Source: Simmondsia chinensis
Taxonomy: Eukaryota; Streptophyta; Magnoliopsida; Caryophyllales; Simmondsiaceae
NCBI GenBank assembly: GCA_018398585.1
Contig: JAGTTD010000022.1
Span: forward strand, 6,330,001-6,394,000
Length of the DNA stretch: 64,000 bases
Reading direction: 5' to 3'
Shown here: positions 46,501 to 59,017 of the stretch, one piece after another
Layout of the letters: each line of letters begins with the position of its first letter
Position numbering within the stretch: position 1 is the stretch's first letter
The notes under the pieces: generated by a model
Seen by the model: the letters and a program-made list of their open reading frames with translations, nothing else
Databases searched by the model: none
Told to the model about the DNA's origin: nothing
Program-made: the position numbers and the translations under genes

Positions 46501-47990
46501 AAAAATGTAGGATATTCAACTCCAATTTTAGTTGGAGATGGCGTAATAATCATTTTACCTAGAGCACAAGCAGCATGTGAAATTTTATCAGGCGAAAGAA
46601 TCTTCTGATTCTTTAATGAATGTCCACATGTTTCTTCAAATATATTATGCTTTTGATGATAGTGTGTGTTGTTGTATTGTCAGCTAGATATAAATCTCCA
46701 TCTTTGACCAAATCAATGTTTCTTCAAATATAAAATACATATGTATTAGTGGAAACCTATTTATGTTACGCATTAATAAAATTACAAAAGTGTATTGACT
46801 AAAGTTTCAAAATGATTATAATATAATGATACTTTTAAATTTCACCTTATAGGTATAGTTGATCAAACCTAATTTTATTGAAAATAACTCATTAAGATGA
46901 AATATCAAAAACAAAATATTGTACTAAATTACACACCACCAAAATGACATTATTCCATTAAAATTAATACAAACTTTAGTACAAAAGACATAACTGAAAA
47001 ACAAAAACCTCAATTGAGTTTAACATTTTCATCATCTATCAAATAATCAATTCTCCCACTAGCATTCTCAAAGAAATTAGAAGCATTAAGATGCGTCATA
47101 TTAAGTAGAGAATGATCCTCAGTAATGTTTGTTTCTACATATTTACCCTTTTCTTTCAGCGATGCTTGATAAAGGTTCATCAGATGTTCACCCTTTTATA
47201 TTTCTCTTCATTGTTGCCGGACTTCTTAAACTTTGGTCCATTTTGATTACCATGGTGCCAATTATTATGACCATGGCTATAACTTCTACCACAGCCTCCA
47301 CCACGTCCCCGGCCATTGCCACGCCCGCAACCACGACCACGGCCACTGCTATTTGCATTATTGTCGTGGGATGTAGCAATCAGGGAATGGCTCTGACTCA
47401 GTTAATCGTGACTAATGATTTTTCATTAACAATTCATAGGTTTTTCAGTAACAAAAATACATGAGATTAACTCTTAGCATTTTTTGAAAATTTGCTCTCG
47501 ATATTGCTGCTAAAGGAGCATATTCTAGACATGAAAAGTAGAGAATATTTTCTATAATATATCCTCTTTCGTAATATTTTCTCTGCATAATTTCAATCGA
47601 GTTGTAAAGCTAAATACTGCAGAGTTATACTCACTAACAATTTTAAACTCCTGCAACCGCATGTGAATCCATTCATAGCGAGCTTTAAATAGGATCATAT
47701 ATTTTTTGATGATCAAACATCTCCTTTAAATTCGACCAAAGGAAAAATGGGTCCTTCACAGTAAGATACTTTGCTTTCAATCCATGATGGATATGATGCC
47801 TTAAAAATATTATTGTTTTGGTGTGATCTTGCTGGGATGTGCTATTTTCCCTTTTAATTGTATCTCCGAGATTTATAGCATCAAGGTGAATCTCAGCATC
47901 AAGGGTCTATGGCAAATAATTTTTTCCACTTATATCAAGAGCAGTAAATTGAAGGTTTGTAAGATTAGCCACGAGAATAACAAAGATTAG
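43566..47990 (-). pseudogene. Copia B gag-pol remnants
   Basis: Gag begins near 47980 (minus reading MANLTNLQFTALDISGKNYL followed by a stop) and includes LRHHIHHGLKAKYLTVKDP, typical of UBN2-type Copia gag; a Gly/Arg-rich tail is at about 47190-47380. Integrase start 46341-46553 (RIKRDICGPI, FMVLIDASTR). RT lies in 44400-45306 with the catalytic YVDD around 44540-44637, split by an insertion. The RT end, GALIYLANYMRLDIAFSVN, is at 43884-44408, and RNase H at 43566-43871 (SLTILYEDNSACI, SSENLADLFMKAL). Many stops and frameshifts. Confidence 0.7.
44551..44621 (-). mobile_element. Truncated SINE-like insertion with 16 bp target duplication
   Basis: 71 bp flanked by CATCTACATAGACTGT (44535-44550) and CATCAACATAGACTGT (44622-44637), 15 of 16 identical. 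On the minus strand it reads TGCGCAAGCGGGAGCC..., ends in a TTG-repeat tail, and lacks tRNA-like boxes, as expected of a 5'-truncated plant SINE. A long duplication plus a simple-repeat tail indicates target-primed insertion. Confidence 0.7.
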
Positions 47991-48047
47991 GAAATGATAA
48001 CTTACCTCAAGTGTATGATAATCTCTTAGTTGGCTAGAGACTCATGG

Positions 48048-48378
48048 TGATAACATATTACAAAACTAGGGACATATTATACTTAGTAGAACGAGAATAA
48101 AAATACAAACTCAAATATAATTAGAAAGAAATAGCAAGTATTTTATTCTAGAAATGTTTTTCTTCTTTTCAAATATTTCACTCAATTTCCCTCACTTTTC
48201 CTTATTTCTCAACTTCTGCATCACTCTTCAATATTTATATGCATAGATGAAAGTGATTAGTGGCACACGGGATGATGAAATTATGCCACCTCAAGTTACA
48301 TGCGCACGACATGCAGAAATTGAATATCTAATATTAATCATAAAAATTATACTCGAAGAATATGAAATATTTACAACA
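48048..48378 (-). repeat. 5' LTR of Copia B
   Basis: About 331 bp from TGATAACATATTAC to ATTTACAACA on plus. Confidence 0.75.
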
Positions 48379-49349
48379 CCTATGAACTATTAATTAATCA
48401 TTAATATATTCTTTTTTTGTCTTTAAAAAAAATTTGAACTTTAAGAACAAAAAACTGAATTAAAAGATAAATGATAAAATGGGAAACATAAAAATAAAGG
48501 CAAGCAGAAAGTGATGCAGAATCATTTTTATAGTAGTTCACTTCTAACCCTGAAGCTATTTCACTCATCAAGTAACTACTCTTTGTCACTTGAGCCTTTC
48601 ACTAGACTTGGTGATCCTTTTTAAAAACCTAGGCTCATGATCTAACCTTTACAACCTGTCTTTTTTTAGGCTCATGATCCAACCTTTACAACCGGTCTTT
48701 TTGTACTTACGCTCAAGACCTAACCATTTTAGAATTGACCCTTTTATAATAGTAGGCTTAAGACCCAACCTTTACAATAAAATGAAATCAAGCTTAGCCA
48801 AAGTTAAGGATATGTAAATTAAGCTCAAATAATCAACAATATAAAGAACTAGTGATGCTCAGAAAAACTTTAAGAAAAACTCGAAATTAAAACTTTAAAG
48901 TACAATAGGAGAACAAGAGCTTTTAATCAAGAATTCTTAGAGAGAATTGGATGATTAAAACCAAAGTGTTCAAGCCCTATTGATAAGCAAATGGGGGACT
49001 TAGGAATGTTTGAATGGTATTTGAAAACTTAGGAAAGAAATCAAATTGAAAAGTAGTCGTTTGGAGCTGTTGTAGGGCTGTGTATTGACAAAAAGACCCA
49101 TGCGTCGACACACAGTACCGTGGGTTGGCTATTGTATGTCTATGTGTCGACACATCCTTTATGTGTCTCGATACTCAAGGTGCTTTGGCAGATTTGAACG
49201 ATTTTGACCATTTAGCTTGATTGATTTACCATATTTAGCTTATTTTTTAATTAATTTCCTTGTCTGGATCATTTATTTGAATGAATGATTTTCTAATAAA
49301 GTTAGAATACCACCCTAATAAAATTTTGACCTTGTTACTTTTGGGCATG
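48379..49349 (-). repeat. Relic LTR-like sequence with CTCATGATCCAACC repeats
   Basis: No gene. At about 48620-48785 the phrase GGCTCATGATCCAACCTTTA is repeated three to four times in degenerate form, and at 49090-49165 the palindrome-like TGTGTCGACACA occurs (49138-49155 region) with two diverged neighbours. Sequence after 60470 may be the continuation displaced by the Copia D insertion. It probably represents an old retrotransposon LTR. Confidence 0.4.
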
Positions 49350-49354
49350 CTTTT

Positions 49355-49557
49355 TGTTAGAAGACTTGAGAGAAATGTAAGAATTGTGTGTATTGTATAT
49401 ATCATTACAATGTATACAAGGGGATTATATACAGGTCATAAGAAGTACTATTATGGAAAGAGAATAAGCCTAGAATCAAGAACGATCAATCTATGGCTAA
49501 AATCAAGGGGAGAATATTGTACATAATAAATCAAGGATTATATTACATATTCTAACA
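49355..49557 (-). repeat. 3' LTR of Copia D
   Basis: 203 bp from TGTTAGAAGACTTG to ATATTCTAACA on plus. It supplies the stop codon of the pol frame. Confidence 0.88.
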
Positions 49558-52500
49558 CCCCCCATCAACTAAAGGTTGCAAAGCTAAAGCCAACTTGAGT
49601 TTGGAAACTAAATCGTTAAAACATCCTGGAAAATGGGTCTTAGTGAGAATGTTAGCGGTTTGCTCCGCAAAAGAAACAAAAATTGATTGAAGATCATTTT
49701 GAAACAGGTGTTGCCGTATGAAGTGACAATCAACTTCTATGTGCTTGGTTCTTTCCTGAAAAACATCATTGTCAACAATTTGAAGGGCATTACGATTGTC
49801 GCAGTAAATGGTTGTCGCTGATTGATGTTTCACACTCATGTCTTCCAATATTCAGCATAGCCAAATAAGTTCAGATGTAGTATCTACAAGTGCTCTATAC
49901 TTTGCTTCGGTACTAGAATGAGAAACCACTGTTTTCTTTTTATTACGCAATGAAATCAAAGAATCTCCTAGAAGAAACAATAGCCAGTAGCGAAGTGTCG
50001 GTCAGTGGGATCACCTGCCCAATCTGAGTCTGAGCAGGCTTTCAAATATGTGTACCCTTAACATATTGAAGGATGCGAAGAATCATTGTAGAATTGGTTG
50101 TCTGAGGAGCAGCCATGAACTTACTTACAAGGTGGATGGCATATGCTGTATCAAGTCGTGTAACAATAAGATACACAAGGCTTCCTATCAACTGTTTGTA
50201 TAGTGTAGAATCCTTGAGGGGGGGACCCATCGGTAGTTGAGAGCTTAACATTCATTTCAAGAGGCGTGGGTGAAATCGTGTTATCTGTTAATCTAGCGTG
50301 GGAGATGAGGTCGCTGGCGTATTTAGCTTGTGATAAGTAGTAGCCTTGAGAATCTGAAGAGAGTGTTAGTCCAAAGATGTAGTTAAGCAAGTTAAGATCC
50401 TTCATCTCAAACTGTTAGCTGAGGAAGTGCTTTAAGTCTTGAATTCCTTACAAGTCATCGCCAGTAATGATCATGTCGTCAACATACAATAATAAGAGAA
50501 CAATCCCTTGATTTGTACGATGGACAAAGAGCGCATTGTTATAAGGGCTAGAGGAAAAACCAAGATGATTAATAGTGGAGGTGACCAATGGCTTTAATGC
50601 ATATAATGCTCGACGAAGACAACAAACCTTGTTTGGCGGATGATTATATCCAGGTGAAGGTTTCATATAGACTTCCTTTGTGAGATCCCTATTAAGGAAA
50701 GCATTTTTTTTGCATCCATCTGATAAAGTTTCCATTTCCTTGCAGCAACAACTGCTAGTAAGCTCCTAATAGATGTGAGACGAGCAACTAGTGCAAACCT
50801 CTCCTCATAGTTTATTCCATATTCCAGGTCGAAACCCTTGGAAACAAAACAGCGTTATATCTCTCAACTGAGCTATTGGAACAAGTCTTGACTTTGTAGA
50901 CCCATTTACAACCTATTGCCGATTTCCCATGCGGACCAAGTCCTAGTTGTGTGTCTGTTCTAGGGCCTCAATTTCTTCTTGCATTGCCTTTTGCCATAAA
51001 GGATCAATGTGAGCCTCTCTATCTGTACTTGGATCTTGCTTGGAAGCAATAACAAGATAGCATTGATAATCCTTCAAGTAGTTAGGTTGTTGACTAACCC
51101 GAGAAGAACGATGCAGTAGAGACAATTCTGTTTGTGTGTTTATGTTGCTTCAGAGAAAGATAAACTTGATTCATCAGGAGAAACAATTTTATCACTAGAA
51201 GCATAGGTAAATGAACTTGATTAATCAGGTAAAAAACATCTTGATCAACAGGAGAAGCTGGTTTGGAGGTATCAAAGGTGGAAAAAGTGCCTCCATCTTA
51301 ATAGATCTGCCAGTATCGTCGGGAAAAAGGTCTACTGGGGGATCGATGAAATAAGAAGTGGAAGGTAGATAACTAGAAGGCAGAAACTGAAGACAACATC
51401 TTGGGTTCCCAAAAAACAACATGACGAGAAATTTGAAGTCATTTAGAGGTAGGAACCTAGCACTGATAGCTTTTTATGTTTAATTCCATAGCCAAGGAAA
51501 TAACACAATCACGCACGCGGCTCAAGTTTTGTTCTCTCATGAGGTTGTAGCAGTATAAAACAAGCACATCTGAAGACACGAAGAAGATCATAACTTGGGA
51601 GAATTCCATACAAACACTCATAAGGAGACTTGTTATCAATTACTAGAGAGGGAATGCTATTGATAGTGTATACTGTTGTAAGAGCAGCTTCTCCCTAGAA
51701 GGATTCTGGGCAGGAGGCAAAAATAAGTAGTGCACGCGCAGTTTCAAGAATGTGTCTGTGTTTTCTCTCTGCACTATTATTCTGAGCTGATGTCCTTGGA
51801 CATGAATGTTGAAGAACAATACCATTTTGCGCAAGAAACCTCAAAAAATTCTTTTCTCTATATTCTTATGCATTACCAGATTGAAAGGCTTTAACTTTAC
51901 ACGAAAATTGAGTTTGGATCATGGCAGCAAAATTGTAATGAATCTGAGGCAATTCAGATCAATTCTTGAGGAGATAAATCCGTGTGTAACGTGAAAAATC
52001 ACCAACAAATATCACCATATTGTGAGAAACGGCTGTAGTAGCATTAAGGGAAGGACCCCAAATATCTGAGTGGAAGAGATCAAAAGGTGCTGCTAAAATG
52101 GTAAAGCATGAAATTTTGCAAGTTGACATGGTTGATAATCAACAATACCACCATCAACATGACCTAGGACTCCACTAGAAATTAAAGGACTCAATCAAGA
52201 ATAAGAGACATGATCAAGTCGAGAACGACAACTTTCTTGTGAGACGGTGGCAGCACAACGATCAGAAGGCTTAACTAGAACGTCAAGGGAAATGAGCTCA
52301 AGCAAGCGACCAACTTTACGGCCTGTCCCAAGAGTCTGTCCCGTTTGAGGATCATGTACAAGACAACTAGGATCTGAGAAATGTACTTCAAGGCCAAGCT
52401 CAAACAACTGACCAGCATGTAAGTCGGAGAACCAAGAAAGCATATGTTAAGGACGAATTTGGAGTCAAGATATTTCCAACACGACTAACATGCAAGGCAA

Positions 52501-53675
52501 TATTATCAGCTATATGAATAGTTGATGTCATTCTAGGAGTAGTTTTCATTGAAAAACCTAAACAATCCGATGTCATAGGATTGCTACAACCAAAGTCAAA
52601 AAACCAAAAGGGCGAGGCACCTGGAGTGACAGATAAAGCTGAAGAAGCCACATTATGATTTGTTGCAATTTGCTTGAGAATAGTCTCAATATCACTCAAG
52701 GGAAATGTCGGAGAGCCCTAATCTACGATGGCTGATGTAGTGTGAGTCTGAGGCTTGTATGGCTTCCCATTAGCAGAAGTTCATTGAATTTTATTTTGCT
52801 TGGCTTGCAACTTCCTGCATTCTGATAACATGTCTAGGTCAATAATTGCGGGACTTTTTAGACTTGTCAGAAGAAGATGACAAAATGGGCAAAACATTAT
52901 TTGTGTCCATTACTGTACTGGTGGATTGAAATTTCATGATGCCAAGACAAGTTTCCACATAAAGCAATTCAGCAATAACAACCTCAAGGTTAGGTAGAGA
53001 ACCTCTATGAAGGAGCGAAGCACGAACAGACTCATAGTCAGAAGTAAGTGCCAAGAGAAATTGCATAACTCGCAGATTGCCATGATAAGCAAAGAATTTA
53101 TGAGCATCTTTGGGGTTGGCCCATGAAGGTTCAGTTAATGGAAATTGATCCCGTATAACATGCATTTGAGAAAAAAATTCATTTATAGACTATCCAGGCG
53201 AGTGTTTCAGATTACAGAGAGCCTCATAAAGTTGATATTGATGAACAATATTAGTATTAGAATATTGTTGACTCAAGAGGTCCCAAAATTCTTTAGCCGT
53301 TTCAAAATGACCAAATTAAAGTTTAATAGATGTAATAGATGTGTTGCGAATCCAAGTAAGGATCTGATGGTTTTTGCTATCCCAATCTTCAAGTCATTCA
53401 TCAAATTTACATTCATCTTCATCCTTATGTTTTGTGGGTTTGGAAATATCACCGGTAACAAGACGCCGCAATTTTTTCCCTTTTAGAAAACTTGACATTC
53501 CTTGAGACCAAAGAGCATAATTTGAGCCATCTAAAATTGTTCTAATAGGTTGGACAACATTTAATTTCTCCATTGCAGGTAACAAAAAGACAAAAAGCAA
53601 AAAATTGAGTAAATTGTTAAATTGGTAGTGCACACCTGACCTGTTGAACGCCAAAAAATAGGGTATAAACCACAA
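49552..53675 (-). pseudogene. Copia D gag-pol remnants in several frames
   Basis: Gag starts at 53566 inside a longer frame (VVQPIRTILDGSNYALWSQGM) and continues at 52839-53165 after stops. The protease region lies at 52400-52699 (WFFDFGCSNPMTSD, with the usual DSG changed to DFG), GAG-pre-integrase at 52195-52443, the integrase end at 51457-51834 and RT at 50448-51125 (KKNAFLNRDLTKEVYMKPSPG, YVDDMIITGDDL). RT and RNase H continue at 50042-50405 (KDLNLLNYIFGL, GSLVYLIVTRLDTAYA), and the end is at 49552-49848 (TIYCDNRNALQI, EQTANILTK). Frames change at least five times. Confidence 0.75.
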
Positions 53676-53911
53676 CTGGTAAGCGGAAATAATTTAACTG
53701 CTGAGATAAAACCAAAGCAATTGACGCAAGGTCTTGCGGTGTACTAAGAGCAATATGATAATTGAACCGATCGAGAAGAGTGAGGAAGAGAGCGGATAAT
53801 TATTGAACCAACGAGGAGAGCAATCCAAGGAGAGCAATCTGGCGAGAGGAAAAAATTGAACCAATGAGGAGAGCGCCGAGGAGACCAATAAACCCGTTTG
53901 TGTATTGTTAA

Positions 53912-54509
53912 TGTTGATGTATTTTTAAATTATGTAATGAAATTTGTGAATGAAGTGCTTTGAAGTTGGTCCCAAATGTGTGTTCTAAGTGTTTTGATGT
54001 GTTTTGAAGTGTATTGGGATGTGTGTCGACACACAGGGTTGGTGTGTCGACACACATTCTTACAGAACAGGGATGCAGAGGTGTGTGTCGGCACACAGGG
54101 CCCGTGTGTCGACATATAGATCAACAGAACCGAGCCTACAGAACTGTGTGTCGACACAGAGTGTCGTTTTTTTCCAGAATTCGGGCAATAACTTCCCGGG
54201 TTTTTGCACCCCTTTTTTGGGATATGTTTTGGGACGTCTTCTTCCACTTGATTTATTATATATACCCCACTAGTTTGATTGATGAATGATGATGAAATAG
54301 TGTCTTTGCATTTGAAAAACGGTCATTCTCTTACAACTCTATATATCTCCTTTTACATACTTTCACTCCACTTTACTTGGTTATCGTTGTATCCTATAGA
54401 CTATTTCACACGTTGAAATAAGTCTTAAGGAAAGCGACATCACCCCTCGAAACCTAAAGATCGGATAGTTACCCGTTTTTCTTGATTTTACAAGTGTTTA
54501 CACCAAACA
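53912..54509 (+). repeat. 5' LTR of Copia E with palindromic boxes
   Basis: 598 bp. Five boxes around TGTGTCGACACA lie at 54020-54035, 54042-54055, 54081-54097 (degenerate), 54104-54117 (partial) and 54143-54159. Open frames in the LTR arise from these repeats and are not genes. Confidence 0.88.
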
Positions 54510-54551
54510 ATCTTAAGACTTAATTTTCACGTTTGGGATTTTGGGTTTGAC

Positions 54552-57500
54552 ATGGCTTCGCCACTGAGAGAGATGACCGCAAATTTTGTCAAATTGGACC
54601 GTTTTGATGGCGGAAATTTTCGCCGTTGGCAGAGGAAGATGCACTTCCTGATCATGACGCTCAATGTGGTGTATGTCTTGAATACACCATTCCCTGCACC
54701 CCCCGTTGCTAAGAAGGAGGAGACACTAACCGAGCAACGAGCCCGGTTGAAGTGGGAGAATGATGACTACATATGTCGAGGACACATACTCAATGGGATG
54801 ACTGATGCCCTCTTCGACATCTACTCCAACATCCCGACCGCTAAGGAATTGTGGCACGCGCTTGAGGCTCGGTACATGGCAGAAGACGCCACAAGTAAGA
54901 AATTTTTAGTTAGTCAATTTAATAACTATAAAATGGTGGATGGTCGTTCGGTCATGGAGCAATTCCGTGAAATTGAACGAATTTTGAATAATTTGAAACA
55001 ACACAATATGAACATGGACGACACCATTGTTGTTTCGTCTTTGATTGACAAACTTCCCCCTTCTTGGAGAGACATTAAGAAGTCTCTCAAGCACAAGAAG
55101 GAAGACATGTCAATCGAAGAATTGGCTAACCATTTGAGAATTTAGGAAGGATACAGGTTACAGGATGACAACAAGGACTGCCCCGGTAACATTGGAAAGA
55201 TCAATGTCACAGAAGAAGGCCAGACGAGTGAGAGGACCAAACGAACCAGACACTTTCACAAGAAACGCAACGAAAAGAAAACGAAGTTGGTTTGTTGGGA
55301 GTGTCATACGCCCGGTCACCTGAGGAGGGACTGCATCTGCCTTAAAAACAATAATGGGAAGGGGCAGGGTCATCGCAACAAAAATTCGAACAATAGGTTG
55401 GTGGCGATGATCTCGGAGATCGACCTAGTTCAGAGTGATGCCTTTTGGTGGTTTGACTCGGGGGCCACAAAACATATTTGTAATGACAAAGGTTTCTTTA
55501 CAGAATTGGAACCCGTGAATAATGGAACTGTATTGTTCGTGGGCAATGGAGCAAGTATACCGGTGAAGGGGAAGGGAAAAGTTGACTTACTTTTCACTTC
55601 TGGAAAAACCTTTACCCTAACCGATGTATACTATGCCCCGGATGTAAAAAAGAACCTTGTGTGTGGTGGCCTACTCAATAGGTTCGGGTTTAAACTGGTT
55701 TTCGAGTCTGACAAGGTTGTACTGTCTAAGGGGGGCGTGTTTGTTGGAAAGGGGTATCTTTGTAATTGTATGTTTAAGTTGAATATCGATAATAAAAGTG
55801 CTAGTTCTATTTATTTGCTTGACTCTACTTATTTATGGCATCATAGATTAGGACATGTGAATTATCGTAAAATGCGTGAAATGGCTACTTCGTTGTTGAT
55901 TCCACATGTTGAAAAAGTAGATGATAAATGCAAGACGTGCATGCTAACGAAAATAACTAAGTTACCGTTTCGTTCGGTACAAAGAGAAACAAATTTACTT
56001 TATTTGATACAAAGCGACTTGTGTGACTTCAAAAATACTCCTACCATAGGGGGAAAACGATATTTTATCACTTTTATTGATGACTGTTCGAGATATTGCT
56101 ATGTATATCTGATTCATTATAAAGATAAGTCGTTAGAAAGATTTAAAGCATATAAAGCCGAAACAGAACTACATTGTGAAACCTTCCTGAAACGACTTAG
56201 GTCGGACCATGGTGGAGAATACTATGACCCCAAGTATTTCGAATCCACCAGTATAGTGCATGAAATTACCACACCGTATACGCCACAACAGAATGGCGTG
56301 GCTGAGAGGAAAAACCGGACTCTTACTGAAATGGTTAATTCCATGTTGTCATACTCCGGTCTCAGCGATGGTTTTTGGGACGAGGCTATATTAACAGCCT
56401 GTCACATTTTGAACCGTGTTCCAAATAAGAAAAGTAAAATGACCCTATATGAACACTGGAACGGTAGACCCCCTAAGTTGAGTTAGCTTAAAGTGTGGGG
56501 GTGTAAGGCCGTAGTTAGAGTCCCTGAACCTAAACGTAAAAAGTTAGGTGAAAGAGGCATCGATAGCATATTTGTTGGGTATGCACCGCATAGTAAAGCG
56601 TATCGATTCTATATAATTGAGCCAAATGATTATGTTGGTATTAATACAATAATAGAGTCGAGAGATGCCATCTTTGATGAGAATCGGTTCACTTCTATCC
56701 CTAGACAGAGGGATTATGTACCGGTTGATAACGACACACCAGTGTCGTACGGTGATGGTGATGTTCATCATGAGAGGGAACAAACCTCTAATTCTGATCC
56801 AGAACTCCGAAGGAGTAAGAGAGTAAGGAAAGAGAAATCTTTCGGATCAGACTTCTATACCTTGTTGGTAGAAGGTTCGAGAAATGATGTGGTCTCTGTT
56901 GTACCACGTTGTCATGTCATGGATGCTGACCCTACTACGTTTGATGAGGCAATGAGGTCTCATGATTCCGCTTTTTGGAAAGAGGCAATTAATGATGAGA
57001 TGGATTCTATCATGGGCAGTAATACCTAGATATTGGTGGATCTTCCATAAGGTAGTAAGCCGATCAGGTGTAAATGGATCTTCAAGAATAAGATAAAAGT
57101 CGATGGGACTATTGATAAGTTCAAGGCCCGATTGGTGGCTAACGGGTTTACCCAGAAACATGGGTTAAACTACTTTGACACTTATGCCCCCGTGGCGAGG
57201 ATATCAACTATAAGAGTGTTGATTGCTCTTGCCTCTATGTATAAACTCGTAATTCACCAAATGGATGTGAAAACGGCCTTTCTGAATGGTGAATTGGAAG
57301 AGGAAGTGTACATGAAATAACCTGAAGGGTTTGTTGTACTGGGCCAAGAGAGGAAGGTATGTAAACTCATACGCTCTCTATATGGGCTGAAACAAGCCCC
57401 GAAACAATGGCATCAAAAGTTTGATGAGGTTGTTCTGAACAACGGGTTCATGATTAATGAATCGGATAAATGTGTATATAGCAAGTTTGAGAATGGCAAA

Positions 57501-58466
57501 GGTGCCATAATTTGCTTGTATGTGGATGACATGCTGATATTTGGTACGGATCTAGAGCAAGTAGAGAGGACTAAAAGATTTCTCTCTGAAAACTTTGCTA
57601 TGAAAGACATGGGTGATGCTGAGGTAATCCTTGGTATAAGGATTGTAAGGAATGGGGACTCCATATCCTTGACTCAATCCCACTACGTGGAGAGTGTGTT
57701 GAAGAGATTCAACTGTGGTGCATGTGCACCAGTGCTCACACCCATGGACCCAAGTATGAAATTGGTACCGAATAGGGGCCCACCTGTTCATCAGTTGGAT
57801 TATACCCGAGTCATTGGGTGTCTAATGTACGCCATGACGAGCACTAGGCCTGACATAGCCTATGCTGTTGGAAAGCTTAGTAGACATACTACAAATCCGA
57901 GTAAGCTACATTGGCAAGCGATCTATAGAGTACTGAAGTACCTGAAGAGTACCATAGATTATAGTATTTCGTATGTGGGGTATCCCCCGATCTTGGAGGG
58001 ATACTCGGATGCCAATTGAATCTCCCATGGGGAGGATCATGCATCCAAGAGTGGGTGGGTTTTCTTACTCGGTGGAGGTGTAGTTTCTTGGGGTTTCAAG
58101 AAACAGACCTGTATAGCTGATTCTACGATGGCAGCGGAGTTTATAGCTCTTGCTTCAGCGGCTAAAGAAGCCGAATGGTTAAAGGATCTCTTGTACGAGA
58201 TACCTTTGTGGCCTAAGCCGATCTCATCGATCTCTATCCATTGTGATAGTTAAGCTATGCTTTCTAAAGCGTACAGTGAGGTGTACAATGGGAAGTCTCG
58301 ACACATTGGTATGAGACACAGTATAGTGAGGCATCTGATTCGAGAAGGTGTCATCACTGTGGATTTTATGAGGACAAGTCAGAATCTAGCAGATCAATTC
58401 ACAAAAGGCCTTGCTAAAACGTGCACAGGGATGGGGTTGAAACCTGTCATTTTTAGTCACCCATGA
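54552..58466 (+). pseudogene. Copia E gag-pol: one 1304-codon frame with seven in-frame stops
   Basis: The start MASPLREMTANFVKLDRFDG opens the polyprotein frame, which stays in phase to the stop at 58464. Order: UBN2-type gag (to about codon 198), zinc knuckle CWECHTPGHLRRDC, protease WWFDSGATKHIC, GAG-pre-integrase LWHHRLGHVNYRKM, integrase (FITFIDDCSRYCYVY, RLRSDHGGEYYD, TPQQNGVAERKNRTL), RT (VHQMDVKTAFLNGELEEEVY-like segment, CLYVDDMLIFGTD) and RNase H (ADSTMAAEFIALASAAKEAE, NLADQFTKGLA). Premature stops: 55143 TAG, 56484 TAG, 57027 TAG, 57048 TAA, 57318 TAA, 58017 TGA, 58251 TAA. No frameshift. Confidence 0.85.
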
Positions 58467-59007
58467 TTGGCCCTTAACTCGACGCCTAGTCAAACGCTAG
58501 GTCTCGGGTTTAATGAGTGAGTTTTGTCATCCGTGTGGCTGCAAGCACAAAAGGATTTTGCCATTCCGTGTGTGAAGTGCTTGGTACTGCGTCAAAGATT
58601 TAAAGGATGAGCGTATACTCTTAATGGACCCGGCTTTGATAATCTTGTAACAGAATGTCGGTTGCAGGACATGATCTGTTGGGGTCCACCTTAGTGAGTG
58701 TGAAGTTTGGCTGCTTCAACGGGTGATTTTTGACAAAGGGTTTGGCCCTGATACACACGGCGTCGTATGTGTCGATCTGGGAGGTGTAAGGTATGTATGG
58801 GGAGTAGATTGCCTAGTGCATGGTGGTGTGTTCAGTTAGTCAAAAGGGTTGAGTGGTTCAAAGCTTAGTCTACCATCTTCGATTCAATTAATTGCAAAGA
58901 TGTCATCACTAGCTGAGGGTTCAATCGATAGACACCCTCATTGATGCGCGACGTGGCCTCCTTTAACTTAGAGATGTTGTTTATGAGAATGACTGTACTT
59001 TGAAAAT
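58467..59007 (+). other. Copia E 3' untranslated region
   Basis: Noncoding stretch from the pol stop to the polypurine tract. Nothing recognised. Confidence 0.6.
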
Positions 59008-59017
59008 AGTGGGGGAA

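Larger units (their letters stand above)
43029..48378 (-). mobile_element. Copia element B, decayed
   Basis: LTRs at about 43029-43373 and 48048-48378 are aligned copies sharing AGAACGAGAAT, TTTCAAATATTTCACTC and AGTGGCACACGGGATGAT. The polypurine tract CCAAAGGGGAAG (minus) abuts the left LTR. Coding order on minus is gag to RNase H. No 5 bp target duplication is visible and the sequence next to the right LTR is not a standard tRNA-Met primer site. It carries a tiny SINE-like insertion. Confidence 0.75.

Noticed and set aside
54004..54289. Overlapping Cys/His/Thr-rich frames in the Copia E LTRs (also 59036-59432)
   Set aside because: They are translations of the TGTGTCGACACA repeats and LTR sequence, present on both strands and in both LTRs.
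55143..55145. Programmed UAG readthrough between gag and pol of Copia E
   Set aside because: Some plant Copia elements use such a stop, but the following bases are not a known readthrough context and six further in-frame stops show general decay.
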